From the NCBI GenBank assembly GCA_016288175.1, contig JAEEYN010000097.1:1-20608 (forward strand): a stretch of 20,608 bases of DNA, read 5' to 3'. A program made the position numbers and the translations under genes. Below the pieces are notes generated by a model. That model was given only the letters and a program-made list of their open reading frames with translations, was not told the DNA's origin and searched no databases. The stretch is from Bacillota bacterium. Lineage in GTDB: Bacteria > Bacillota > Clostridia > Christensenellales > CAG-138. Shown here one piece after another: positions 1-6,935 of the stretch; position 1 is the stretch's first letter, and each line of letters begins with the position of its first letter.

Positions 1-1
1 C

Positions 2-328
2 GTTGCGAACTTCAAGGTCCGCCAGGGCATGAACGTCGGCGCAAAGGTCACCCTCCGCGGCGACCGCATGTACTACTTCGCCGACAAGCTCATGAACATC
101 GTTCTGCCCCGTGTCCGCGACTTCCGCGGCGTGTCCGACACCAGCTTTGACGGCCGCGGCAACTACGCGATGGGCCTCAAAGAGCAGCTGATCTTCCCCG
201 AGATCAACTATGACGATGTTGACAAGGTCCGCGGTATGGACGTAATCTTCGTCACCACCGCAAAGACCGATGAAGAAGCCCGCGAGCTGCTCAAGCTCCT
301 CGGCATGCCCTTCGGCACCAACGAATAA
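2..328 (+). CDS. rplE: 50S ribosomal protein L5, 3' part
   Basis: This is the C-terminal ~108 residues of L5, which binds 5S rRNA in the central protuberance of the large subunit. The reading frame is open from base 2, so the start lies left of the window. The visible protein carries the L5 landmarks FKVRQGM, GAKVTLRG, a LPRVRDFRG segment, the GRGNY(A)MG loop and the FPEI(N)YDDVD segment, and ends with a normal C-terminus shortly after the GMPF motif. Stop TAA is followed 14 bases later by rpsZ, the usual order in the spc operon. No oddities seen in the part present. Confidence 0.97.
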   Translation, partial: VANFKVRQGMNVGAKVTLRGDRMYYFADKLMNIVLPRVRDFRGVSDTSFDGRGNYAMGLKEQLIFPEINYDDVDKVRGMDVIFVTTAKTDEEARELLKLLGMPFGTNE

Positions 329-342
329 GGGAGGAAACAGTA

Positions 343-528
343 ATGGCAAAGACAGCACTCAAAAACAAGCAGCAGGCAACTCCCAAGTATTCCACCAGGG
401 CTTACACCCGCTGCCGCATCTGCGGCAGGCCCCACTCCGTGCTTCGCAAGTACGGTATCTGCCGCGTTTGCTTCCGCGAGCTCGCTTACAAGGGCGAGAT
501 CCCCGGCGTTCGCAAGGCAAGCTGGTAA
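343..528 (+). CDS. rpsZ: 30S ribosomal protein S14, type Z (zinc-binding)
   Basis: A 61-residue S14 of the short zinc-binding type, a small-subunit head protein needed late in 30S assembly. Two CxxC pairs are visible, C24/C27 and C40/C43, which hold a Zn ion in this family; the longer zinc-free S14 lacks them. The C-terminal half ends in GEIPGVRKASW, a family signature. The start is set by GGGAGG at 329-334 and matches the family's MAKTAL-like N-terminus. It sits between rplE and rpsH as usual in Bacillota. A zinc-free paralogue elsewhere in the genome is possible but cannot be seen here. Confidence 0.97.
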   Translation: MAKTALKNKQQATPKYSTRAYTRCRICGRPHSVLRKYGICRVCFRELAYKGEIPGVRKASW

Positions 529-546
529 TTAAGGAGGAAGAATACA

Positions 547-945
547 ATGCTCGTAACAGATCCCATTGCTGATATGCTCACCAGGATCCGCAACGCTCTC
601 ATCGTCAAGCACGATACCGTTGACGTCCCCGTTTCCAACATGAAGCTCGCCATTGCGGACATCCTCCTCAATGAAGGCTACATCAAGGGCTACACCGTCA
701 GCGAAGAAGGCGTTGAGAAGATGATGACCATCACCCTCAAGTACGCTGCAAACAAGCAGCGCGTCATCACCGGCCTGAAGCGCATTTCCAAGCCCGGTCT
801 CCGCGTTTATGCCCGCAAGGACAACATCCCCAAGGTGCTGAACGGTCTCGGAATCGCCATCATTTCCACCTCGAAGGGCATCATGACCGACCGCGAGGCA
901 AGGAAGATGGGCGTGGGCGGCGAAGTTCTCGCTTATATCTGGTAA
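547..945 (+). CDS. rpsH: 30S ribosomal protein S8
   Basis: Full-length S8 (132 residues), a primary 16S rRNA-binding protein of the 30S platform, and in E. coli the translational repressor of the spc operon. The N-terminal DPIADMLTRIRNA motif and the C-terminal ISTSKGIMTDREAR and GGEVLAYIW segments are diagnostic. A strong AAGGAGG at 532-538 fixes the start. The following gap to rplF is 138 bases, far longer than the neighbouring gaps, and it is structured (see 964-1044). Whether S8 regulates this operon is not shown by the sequence. Confidence 0.97.
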   Translation: MLVTDPIADMLTRIRNALIVKHDTVDVPVSNMKLAIADILLNEGYIKGYTVSEEGVEKMMTITLKYAANKQRVITGLKRISKPGLRVYARKDNIPKVLNGLGIAIISTSKGIMTDREARKMGVGGEVLAYIW

Positions 946-963
946 TTCGTTACCGGACCCGCG

Positions 964-1044
964 GCGCGAAAGCGCAGTAATTCGGCTAAGTCCGCTTCTG
1001 CCGGGGCCTCTTTTCGGGCTTCGGCCTCCCCGGTGGAAGACGGA
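964..1044 (+). promoter_or_regulatory. Structured intergenic RNA between rpsH and rplF
   Basis: The 138-base rpsH-rplF gap contains two hairpins I can pair by eye. The first, 964-975, is GCGC-GAAA-GCGC, a stem closed by a GNRA tetraloop. The second is a long stem of about 16 bp, 991-1006 with 1028-1044, with two G:U pairs and one bulged A. Inside it lies a further GGC-UUCG-GCC hairpin at 1017-1026. No T-tract follows directly; an A/T-rich stretch with TTTTTTGG at 1066-1073 leads into the rplF ribosome binding site. It could be an mRNA regulatory element, an RNA processing site or an attenuator. Function is not known. Confidence 0.55.
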
Positions 1045-1083
1045 AAGCATAAATAATTTTTCAAAATTTTTTGGAGGTGCAAA

Positions 1084-1623
1084 ATGTCTCGAATCGGAAA
1101 ACTTCCGATCACCATTCCGTCCGGAGTGACAATCACGGTTTCTGACGATAACACCGTCACCGTCAAGGGACCCAAGGGCGAGCTCAGCCAGAAGATCAAT
1201 CCGAGGATCAAGGTATCCGAGGACAACGGTATTTTCAAGGTCGAGCGCCCCAGCGACGAAAAAGAGGATCGTTCCCTGCACGGTCTCTCCCGTACTCTCA
1301 TCAACAACATGGTCGTCGGTACCACCAAGGGCTTCGAGAAGAAGCTCGAGATCAACGGCACCGGTTACCGTGCCCAGAAGAGCGGCAACAAGCTCGTTCT
1401 GAACGTTGGCTACTCCCATCCCGTTGAATTCGAAGAGGGCGACGGCATCACTTTCGACGTCCCCGCTCCGAACAAGATCACCGTCATGGGCATCGACAAG
1501 CAGAAGGTCGGCCAGATCGCGGCCGAGATCCGCGAGGTCCGTCCTCCCGAGCCTTACAAGGGTAAAGGTATCAAGTACGACTATGAGACCATTATCCGTA
1601 AGGAAGGCAAGACCGGTAAGTAA
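1084..1623 (+). CDS. rplF: 50S ribosomal protein L6
   Basis: Full-length L6 (179 residues), a two-domain 23S rRNA-binding protein near the sarcin-ricin loop and GTPase centre. The N-terminal MSRIGKLPI start, the VTVKGPKGEL segment and the C-terminal RPPEPYKGKGIKY motif are the classic family signatures. The start is preceded by TTGGAGGTGC at 1071-1080. It follows a long structured gap, so its expression relative to rpsH may be tuned separately, which is inference. Confidence 0.98.
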   Translation: MSRIGKLPITIPSGVTITVSDDNTVTVKGPKGELSQKINPRIKVSEDNGIFKVERPSDEKEDRSLHGLSRTLINNMVVGTTKGFEKKLEINGTGYRAQKSGNKLVLNVGYSHPVEFEEGDGITFDVPAPNKITVMGIDKQKVGQIAAEIREVRPPEPYKGKGIKYDYETIIRKEGKTGK

Positions 1624-1642
1624 TCAGAAGGAGTACAGCATT

Positions 1643-2011
1643 ATGATTAGCAAGCTTGATAAAAATGCAAAGCGCAAGGCACGCCACTACCGTACCCGCA
1701 GGCATCTCATCGGCACTCCCGTGCGTCCCCGCCTGAACGTTTACCGCAGCCTTAACCACATCTACGCCCAGGTCATCGACGACTCCGTCGGCAACACCAT
1801 TGCGGCAGCTTCCACCGTTGAAGCGTCCATCAAGGCTCAGCTCGAAGGCAAGAACAAGAAGGAAGCGGCTTTCATCGTCGGTGAAACCGTTGCCAAGCGC
1901 GCCATCGAAAAGGGCGTTACCAAAGTGGTCTACGACCGCGGCGGTTATCTCTACACCGGTCGTGTCGCCGAGCTCGCAGCCGGCGCCCGTAAAGGCGGAC
2001 TGGAATTCTAA
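1643..2011 (+). CDS. rplR: 50S ribosomal protein L18
   Basis: A 122-residue L18, which binds 5S rRNA with L5. The frame stays open upstream into rplF, but the ATG at 1643 is chosen because it gives the family's usual length and N-terminus (MISKLDKNAKRKARH...), and because AGAAGGAG lies just before it at 1626-1633. Family landmarks visible are RTRRHLIGTPVRPRL, FRS-like YRSLNHIYAQVIDD, and the C-terminal VVYDRGGYLYTGRV and GARKGGLEF segments. Gap to rpsE is 12 bases. Confidence 0.97.
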   Translation: MISKLDKNAKRKARHYRTRRHLIGTPVRPRLNVYRSLNHIYAQVIDDSVGNTIAAASTVEASIKAQLEGKNKKEAAFIVGETVAKRAIEKGVTKVVYDRGGYLYTGRVAELAAGARKGGLEF

Positions 2012-2023
2012 GGAGGCACAAAG

Positions 2024-2536
2024 ATGCAGCAGAATAGGCGTAATTTCACTCCGGAAGTTCCGGAATTCAAAGAGAAGCTCGTTGCCGTCAACCGCGTTGC
2101 GAAGGTTGTCAAGGGCGGTAAGATCTTCCGTTTCTCCGCTCTGATCGTCGTCGGCGATGAGAAGGGCCGCGTTGGCGTCGGCATGGGTAAGGCCGCCGAG
2201 ATCCCCGAAGCAGTCCGCAAGGGCGTCGAGGATGCGAAGCGCCACCTGATCACCGTTCCCATCGTCGGGACCACCATCCCCCACGCAGTCGAAGGCAAGT
2301 TCTCCAAGGGCCATGTCCGCATGCTCCCCGCAGAACCCGGTACCGGCGTTATCGCCGGCGGCCCCGTCCGCAGCGTGCTCGAATCCGTCGGCATCAAGGA
2401 CATCCGCACCAAGAGCTATGGCTCCAACAACCCCGCCAACTGCGTTAAGGCAACTCTTAATGGCCTCGCACAGCTCCGCACCGCAGAGCAGATCGCTCGC
2501 CTGCGCGGCAAGACCGTTGAGGAAATCCTTGACTAA
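2024..2536 (+). CDS. rpsE: 30S ribosomal protein S5
   Basis: Full-length S5 (170 residues), which shapes the mRNA entry side and helps translational accuracy. The N-terminal double-stranded-RNA-binding-like domain carries VNRVAKVVKGGKIFRFSAL and the GRVGVGMGKA glycine loop; the C-terminal domain carries GTGVIAGG and a RSVLE..GI.DI..KS.GS.NP.N run typical of the family. AAGGAGG at 2011-2017 fixes the start. It is followed by rpmD after 14 bases. Confidence 0.98.
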   Translation: MQQNRRNFTPEVPEFKEKLVAVNRVAKVVKGGKIFRFSALIVVGDEKGRVGVGMGKAAEIPEAVRKGVEDAKRHLITVPIVGTTIPHAVEGKFSKGHVRMLPAEPGTGVIAGGPVRSVLESVGIKDIRTKSYGSNNPANCVKATLNGLAQLRTAEQIARLRGKTVEEILD

Positions 2537-2550
2537 CGGAGGAATCGACA

Positions 2551-2736
2551 ATGGCAAACCTTAAAGTTACTCTCGTAAAGAGCACCATCGGCGCTCTGAA
2601 GGACCAGCAGGCGACTGTCAAGGCTCTCGGCCTTCACAAAACCGGCAGCACGGTCATCAAGCCCGATAACGCATGCACCCGCGGCATGCTGTTCAAAGTC
2701 AAGCACCTTGTCAAGGTGGAAGAAGTGGAAGAATAA
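2551..2736 (+). CDS. rpmD: 50S ribosomal protein L30
   Basis: A 61-residue L30 of the short bacterial type. Landmarks are the N-terminal LKVTLVKSTIG and the GLHKTGSTV segment, which in the family contact 23S rRNA. ACGGAGGAATC just upstream (2536-2546) supports the start. The C-terminus ends in an acidic VEEVEE tail. It lies between rpsE and rplO in the usual spc order. Confidence 0.96.
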   Translation: MANLKVTLVKSTIGALKDQQATVKALGLHKTGSTVIKPDNACTRGMLFKVKHLVKVEEVEE

Positions 2737-2747
2737 GGAGGTACCGC

Positions 2748-3191
2748 ATGAATCTACATGAGTTAAGGCCTGCAAAAGGTTCAACAAGTGCAAAGAAGCG
2801 TGTGGGCCGCGGCTCCGGCTCCGGCATCGGCAAGACCGCCGGTTACGGTCACAAGGGTCAGAAGGCTCGCAGCGGAAGCAAGAAGAACGGATTTGAAGGC
2901 GGCCAGATGCCTCTGCCCCGTCGTCTCCCTAAGAGGGGCTTCCACAACAACTTCATGAAAGTTTACACCATCGTTAACGTAGGCGACCTCGAGCGCTTCG
3001 ATAACGACACGGAGATCACCGCTGAATTCCTCAAGGAGTGCGGCGCGATCAGCAAGATCGAAAAGGACGGCCTCAAGGTTCTGGGCCGCGGCGAGCTCAC
3101 AAAGCGTCTGACCGTTAAGGCGGCGAAGGTATCTGCAGCAGCCCGTGAAGCTATCGCTAAAGCGGGCGGAACTTACGAGGTGGCCGAATGA
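2748..3191 (+). CDS. rplO: 50S ribosomal protein L15
   Basis: Full-length L15 (147 residues), a late-assembly 23S rRNA-binding protein. The open frame extends upstream into rpmD, but the ATG at 2748 gives the family start MNLHELRPA and follows TAAGGAGGTACC at 2734-2745. The glycine-rich RVGRGSGSGIGKTAGYGHKG segment binds rRNA in the family, and GFEGGQMPLPRRLPKRGF is a diagnostic run. The last bases overlap secY by ATGA, suggesting translational coupling. Confidence 0.97.
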   Translation: MNLHELRPAKGSTSAKKRVGRGSGSGIGKTAGYGHKGQKARSGSKKNGFEGGQMPLPRRLPKRGFHNNFMKVYTIVNVGDLERFDNDTEITAEFLKECGAISKIEKDGLKVLGRGELTKRLTVKAAKVSAAAREAIAKAGGTYEVAE

Positions 3192-4555
3192 TCAAGACTT
3201 TCATCAATGCATGGAAGGTCAAGGATATCCGCTCCAAGATGCTGTACACCCTTCTTCTGATCGTTGTGTACCGTCTCGGCAGCTTCATCCCGGTTCCTTC
3301 CGTCGATACCACCAAGCTTGAGGCGATCATGGAGTCGGCGACTCAGTACGACTTCCTGAACTTCCTCGATCTCTTCAGCGGCGGTTCCCTGAGCCAGTTC
3401 TCGCTCTTTGCAATGGGTATCTCGCCGTACATCACCGCTTCCATTATCATGCAGCTCCTCGCGATCGCGATCCCCGCGCTCGAGAGGCTCAGCAAGGAAG
3501 AGGACGGTCAGAAGAAGATCGAAAAGATCACCCGTATCGTCGGCGTTGCGCTGGCTCTCGTTCAGTCCATCAGCATCGTCGTCGGTCTGCAGAGCATCTC
3601 GAACGGCCAGAGCCTGCTCAAAGAGATCACTCTCTTCGGCACCAGCGGCTTCGGCAAGTTCATGAACGGCTTCGCTCCGTATCTCGTAACCGGCATTTGC
3701 TGCACCGCAGGTACTGCGTTCCTGATGTGGATGGGTGAGAGGATCACCGAAAAGGGAATCGGCAACGGCGTTTCGATGCTGATCTTCGCTTCGATCGTTT
3801 CCTCCGTCCCCGCTGTGGTCAAGGATATCATCGTCGGTACCTTCCGCCTCGGCATCCCGTCCACCGGAGACCTCGCGTACTCATGGTGGTATTCCATCGC
3901 CGTTATCGTGATCGTTCTGATCATGGTCGTCGGCATCGTTATGGTCGAGAAGGCCGTTCGCCGCATCCCCGTCCAGTACGCAAAGCGCGTTGTTGGCAGG
4001 AAGCTCTACGGCGGACAGAGCACGCATATCCCCCTCAAGGCGAACGCGAACGGCGTTATGCCGCTGATCTTCGCAATGACCATTCTCCAGGTCCCCGCAA
4101 TGATCAGCCAGTTCTGGCCCAACAGCGGCTTCTACAAGTTCGTGTCCACCTACCTCAGCGCGAGCAGCAACAACCCCGTCGGTCTTGTTGTCTACTATGT
4201 CATCTACGCGCTGCTGATCGTCGGATTCGCGTACTTCTACTCCTCCATCACCTTCAACCCCGTTGAGATCTCCAAGAATCTCCAGCAGAACGGCGGTTTC
4301 ATCACCGGCATCCGTCCCGGCAGGCCCACCTCCGATTATCTCCAGAGGAAGAGCAGCCGTCTGACAATGTTCGGCGCGATCTTCCTCATGCTTGTCGCGA
4401 TCGTTCCGACCGTCCTCCTCAAGGTACTGGACATCAAGGTCCTCCGTGCCTTCGGTCCTACCAGCATCCTGATCATGATCAGCGTTTCCCTCGAGGTCGC
4501 CGATCAGCTCGATTCGCTGATGCTCGCAAGGACTTACAAGGGATTCCTCAGCTGA
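3188..4555 (+). CDS. secY: Preprotein translocase subunit SecY
   Basis: The channel-forming subunit of the SecYEG translocase in the cytoplasmic membrane (455 residues, multiple hydrophobic segments consistent with ten helices). Visible landmarks: FIPVPSVD after helix 1, GGSLSQFSLFAMGISPYITASI at the plug/helix 2 region, the GNGVSMLIFA motif, the RRIPVQYAKR cytoplasmic loop, the FWPNSG region, and the C-terminal cytosolic loop with GIRPGRPTSDYL. It overlaps rplO by 4 bases (ATGA), so initiation is probably coupled. A 101-base gap with a strong hairpin follows before adk. Confidence 0.98.
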   Translation: MIKTFINAWKVKDIRSKMLYTLLLIVVYRLGSFIPVPSVDTTKLEAIMESATQYDFLNFLDLFSGGSLSQFSLFAMGISPYITASIIMQLLAIAIPALERLSKEEDGQKKIEKITRIVGVALALVQSISIVVGLQSISNGQSLLKEITLFGTSGFGKFMNGFAPYLVTGICCTAGTAFLMWMGERITEKGIGNGVSMLIFASIVSSVPAVVKDIIVGTFRLGIPSTGDLAYSWWYSIAVIVIVLIMVVGIVMVEKAVRRIPVQYAKRVVGRKLYGGQSTHIPLKANANGVMPLIFAMTILQVPAMISQFWPNSGFYKFVSTYLSASSNNPVGLVVYYVIYALLIVGFAYFYSSITFNPVEISKNLQQNGGFITGIRPGRPTSDYLQRKSSRLTMFGAIFLMLVAIVPTVLLKVLDIKVLRAFGPTSILIMISVSLEVADQLDSLMLARTYKGFLS

Positions 4556-4573
4556 TCCAAAGCAAAATAAAAG

Positions 4574-4626
4574 AGCCTCGCCCGCGGCTTTCTGCGCCGA
4601 AAAGCGCCGGAGACCGGGGCGGGGCT
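4574..4626 (+). promoter_or_regulatory. Strong hairpin between secY and adk
   Basis: Bases 4574-4583 pair with 4617-4626 over 10 bp with one G:U pair, and the stem continues with CGG (4585-4587) against CCG (4614-4616) after one bulged base. An inner GCGC/GCGC stem (4594-4597 with 4604-4607) is also possible. No T-tract follows on the + strand, so this is not a standard intrinsic terminator there. On the minus strand the stem is followed by a T-rich stretch, but no gene needs it. It may be an attenuator, processing or stability element at the secY/adk boundary. Confidence 0.5.
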
Positions 4627-4656
4627 TGTATGGCCTAAAGAAGGAGAAAACTTAAT

Positions 4657-5301
4657 ATGAAGCTGATACTTTTGGGGCCGCCCGCTGCCGGCAAAGGCAC
4701 CCAGGCGGAAGGTATTGCCGAACGGTACTCGCTCGCACATATTTCCACGGGAGATATGCTGCGGGCTGAAATTGCCTTAAAAACACCCCTCGGTCTTGAG
4801 GCGAAAGCGCTCATCGACGAGGGCAATCTCGTTCCCGACGACATCATCAACCGTATGGTCGCCGGACGCATCCAAAGGGAGGACTGCGCGAACGGCTTCC
4901 TTCTCGACGGATATCCCCGCACCCTTGCCCAGGCGGAGGTGCTTTCGGAGCTTGCCGACATCGACGCCGTCATCGACATCGAGATCCCCGGCGAGATCAT
5001 CATCCGCCGCGTCGCATCAAGGCGCGTCTGCCCCGCATGCGGCCATACCGAGAGCGTGCAGCCGGGCGAAGAGGAGATCTGCGAAAAATGCGGCGCCGCT
5101 CTGATCCAGCGCGCCGACGATACCGAGGAGAAGATGCGTCACAGGCTGGAAGTCTATCACGAGAGCACCGAACCGCTGATCCGCTATTATACCGAGCGCG
5201 GGCTGATCGCTCCAGTTGACGGAGCAATGACCATCGCGGAGGTCGCGGAGCAGATCTTCGGCATTCTTGACGCGAAAAAAGAGGCGGAAGAAAATGAGTG
5301 A
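4657..5301 (+). CDS. adk: Adenylate kinase
   Basis: Adenylate kinase converts AMP + ATP to 2 ADP in the cytoplasm. The 214-residue protein has the Walker A loop GPPAAGKGT (7-15), the AMP-binding STGDMLR (30-36) and the FLLDGYPRT segment (81-89). The LID domain (about 122-158) contains four cysteines, C125, C128, C142 and C145, matching the zinc-binding LID of Gram-positive enzymes. Oddly, the LID is about three residues shorter between the cysteine pairs than the Bacillus type, and the usual YH...FNPPK motif is replaced by an acidic HTESVQPGEEE. GAAGGAG at 4640-4646 fixes the start. Its end overlaps map by 8 bases. Confidence 0.97.
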   Translation: MKLILLGPPAAGKGTQAEGIAERYSLAHISTGDMLRAEIALKTPLGLEAKALIDEGNLVPDDIINRMVAGRIQREDCANGFLLDGYPRTLAQAEVLSELADIDAVIDIEIPGEIIIRRVASRRVCPACGHTESVQPGEEEICEKCGAALIQRADDTEEKMRHRLEVYHESTEPLIRYYTERGLIAPVDGAMTIAEVAEQIFGILDAKKEAEENE

Positions 5302-6061
5302 CAGGATCACTATCAAATCCGAAAGCCAGCATCAGGCGATGCGGGCGGCGGGGGAGCTGACGGGCAGAACGCTCGACTATATCGGCACCCTCGTTCGGGC
5401 CGGCGTTTCGACAAAGGAGCTCGATGAAGCCGCGGAAGCGTTCATCCGCAAGCACGGCGGCATCCCCTCCTTCCTCAACTACGAAGGCTATCCCGCGAGC
5501 ATCTGTACCTCCGTCAACGAGCAGATCGTCCACGGCATCCCCTCGAAAAAGGTCCGACTGAAGGACGGCGATATCATCAGCGTCGACTGCGGCGCGATCA
5601 TCGACGGCTTCAACGGCGACGCCGCAAGGACCTTCCTCGTCGGCGATGTTGCGGAGGAGGTCCGCGAGCTCGTCCGCGTAACGGAGGAATGCTTCTTCAA
5701 GGGCTATGAGCAGGCGATCCCCGGCAACCATATCTCGGATATCGCCCGCGCGATCGAGACACACGCGGAAGCGCACGGCTACGGCGTTGTTCGTGAGCTC
5801 GTCGGCCACGGCATCGGCGCCGATATGCACGAAGCGCCCGAGGTGCCGAACTACACGAATTTCCGGATGGGCAGGGGAGCGAGGCTGCTTCCCGGCATGG
5901 CGATCGCCGTCGAACCGATGATCACCCTCGGCTCAAGAGCGATCCGCGTGCTCGCGGACGGCTGGACATGCGTCACCGCCGACGGCAAGCCCGCAGCTCA
6001 TTACGAAAATACAATTTTTATTACAAAAGACGGCCCGGAGCTATTGACAAAGCCGGAATAA
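5294..6061 (+). CDS. map: Methionine aminopeptidase, type I
   Basis: Removes the initiator methionine from new proteins. The ATG at 5294 gives a 255-residue protein of normal type I length and lies inside the last codons of adk; the open frame continues 9 residues further upstream but that would add a basic tail absent from the family. All expected metal ligands are visible: D98, D109, H172, E207 and E238, and the substrate histidine H80. Landmarks are the SVNEQIVHGIP, DGDIISVDCG and GHGIGADMHEAP segments. The 3' end of the gene contains a consensus promoter for the next genes. Confidence 0.97.
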   Translation: MSDRITIKSESQHQAMRAAGELTGRTLDYIGTLVRAGVSTKELDEAAEAFIRKHGGIPSFLNYEGYPASICTSVNEQIVHGIPSKKVRLKDGDIISVDCGAIIDGFNGDAARTFLVGDVAEEVRELVRVTEECFFKGYEQAIPGNHISDIARAIETHAEAHGYGVVRELVGHGIGADMHEAPEVPNYTNFRMGRGARLLPGMAIAVEPMITLGSRAIRVLADGWTCVTADGKPAAHYENTIFITKDGPELLTKPE

Positions 6062-6072
6062 CGTGTTATAAT
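6044..6072 (+). promoter_or_regulatory. Consensus sigma-A promoter inside the map 3' end
   Basis: TTGACA (6044-6049), a 17-base spacer, then TATAAT (6067-6072): both hexamers match the housekeeping consensus at all six positions with ideal spacing. Transcription would start near 6079, just before the KOW gene. It is embedded in the last codons and stop of map. It probably provides extra transcription for the KOW gene, infA, rpmJ and the alpha operon. It also argues against a TTG start at 6080 for the next gene, which would be almost leaderless. Confidence 0.85.
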
Positions 6073-6112
6073 TGTTAGGTTGCGACCTGCAATCTTGAAA
6101 AGGGCAGAAAAA

Positions 6113-6520
6113 ATGCGCGAAGAACCCGAAAATTCCCGTAATTTCGACGTAATCGGCAACAGCGCCGCGGACGGCCAACCCACCGGCTGCGAACGCGAAA
6201 CAGCGACCGGACCGGCGAATGAAGCGGAAAAAGTGCTCGGAAGGCTCGTCTGTTCCGAAGCCGGCCACGACAGGGAGGCCCTCCTTGTGATCGTCGGCGT
6301 CGCGGACGATAACCGCGTCCTTCTGGCGGACGGGAAGCTGCGCAGGATCGAAAAACCGAAGAAGAAAAAGCTCCGCCACATCGCCGTGACGGAATACTTC
6401 TCCGGGGAGCTCAACAAAAAGCTCCTTTCGAAAAGCCCGGTCCAGGATGCTGAGCTCCGCAGATTTATCGCCGAATGCAGGAAAAGCATGGGCGAAAATA
6501 CTACAGGCAAGGAGGAATAG
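6113..6520 (+). CDS. KOW-domain (L14e-like) RNA-binding protein
   Basis: A 135-residue protein in the place where Clostridia usually carry a small KOW/L14e-like RNA-binding protein between map and infA. The core, about residues 41-95, reads GRLVCSEAGHDRE, then a hydrophobic strand, then LLADGKLRRIEKPKKKKLRHI, typical of that family. The basic KPKKKK run is a likely RNA contact. Residues 1-40 are a polar, acidic extension that I do not recognise. ATG at 6113 is chosen because the promoter just upstream would start RNA near 6079; GGGCAG before it is a weak ribosome site. A GTG at 6233 would give the family's usual short N-terminus and is a real alternative. The C-terminus is also longer than the core. 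Exact role in translation is unknown. Confidence 0.8.
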   Translation: MREEPENSRNFDVIGNSAADGQPTGCERETATGPANEAEKVLGRLVCSEAGHDREALLVIVGVADDNRVLLADGKLRRIEKPKKKKLRHIAVTEYFSGELNKKLLSKSPVQDAELRRFIAECRKSMGENTTGKEE

Positions 6521-6523
6521 CGC

Positions 6524-6745
6524 GTGTCTAAACAGGATGTAATCGAAGTCCAGGGCGTTGTGACGGATTCGTATCCCAATGCGATGTTCGAAGTAACGCT
6601 TGAGAACGGCCATAAGGTTCTCGCAACCATTTCAGGTAAGCTTCGGATGAACTTCATCCGGGTTCTAACGGGCGACAAGGTCACCGTTGAGCTTTCACCC
6701 TATGACCTGACGAGGGGCCGGATCACCTGGCGCGCGAAGAGTTAA
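6524..6745 (+). CDS. infA: Translation initiation factor IF-1
   Basis: IF-1 (73 residues), an OB-fold protein that occupies the 30S A site during initiation. Start is GTG at 6524, with AAGGAGG at 6509-6515 at ideal spacing; the preceding gene ends at 6520. The family segments MSKQDVIEVQGVV, PNAMFEVTLENGH, LATISGKLR, NFIRVLTGDKVTVELSPYDL and GRI..R are visible. The use of GTG in such a highly expressed gene is mildly unusual but supported by the spacing. Confidence 0.96.
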   Translation: MSKQDVIEVQGVVTDSYPNAMFEVTLENGHKVLATISGKLRMNFIRVLTGDKVTVELSPYDLTRGRITWRAKS

Positions 6746-6813
6746 CAGCTCCCGCGCCACGACGAGACGAACAGCAATAGGTCGTCTGCAAATTCTTACA
6801 GGAGGAACCCACA

Positions 6814-6927
6814 ATGAAAGTAAGACCTTCAGTAAAGCCGATGTGCGAGAAGTGCAAGATCATCAAGCGCAAGGGCCGCGTCATGATCATCTGCGACAAT
6901 CCCCGCCATAAGCAGAAGCAGGGCTAA
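6814..6927 (+). CDS. rpmJ: 50S ribosomal protein L36, zinc-binding
   Basis: The smallest ribosomal protein, 37 residues, starting MKVRPSVKPMCEKCK. The zinc ligands C11, C14, C27 and H32 are all present, so this is the zinc-containing form. ACAGGAGGAACC at 6798-6809 fixes the start. It is separated from infA by 68 bases. Normally rpsM follows within a few tens of bases; here a 369-base structured gap intervenes. Confidence 0.96.
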   Translation: MKVRPSVKPMCEKCKIIKRKGRVMIICDNPRHKQKQG

Positions 6928-6935
6928 AATGCGAA

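Noticed and set aside
6080..6112. TTG start for the KOW protein
   Set aside because: It lies at the predicted transcription start of the consensus promoter and has no ribosome site.
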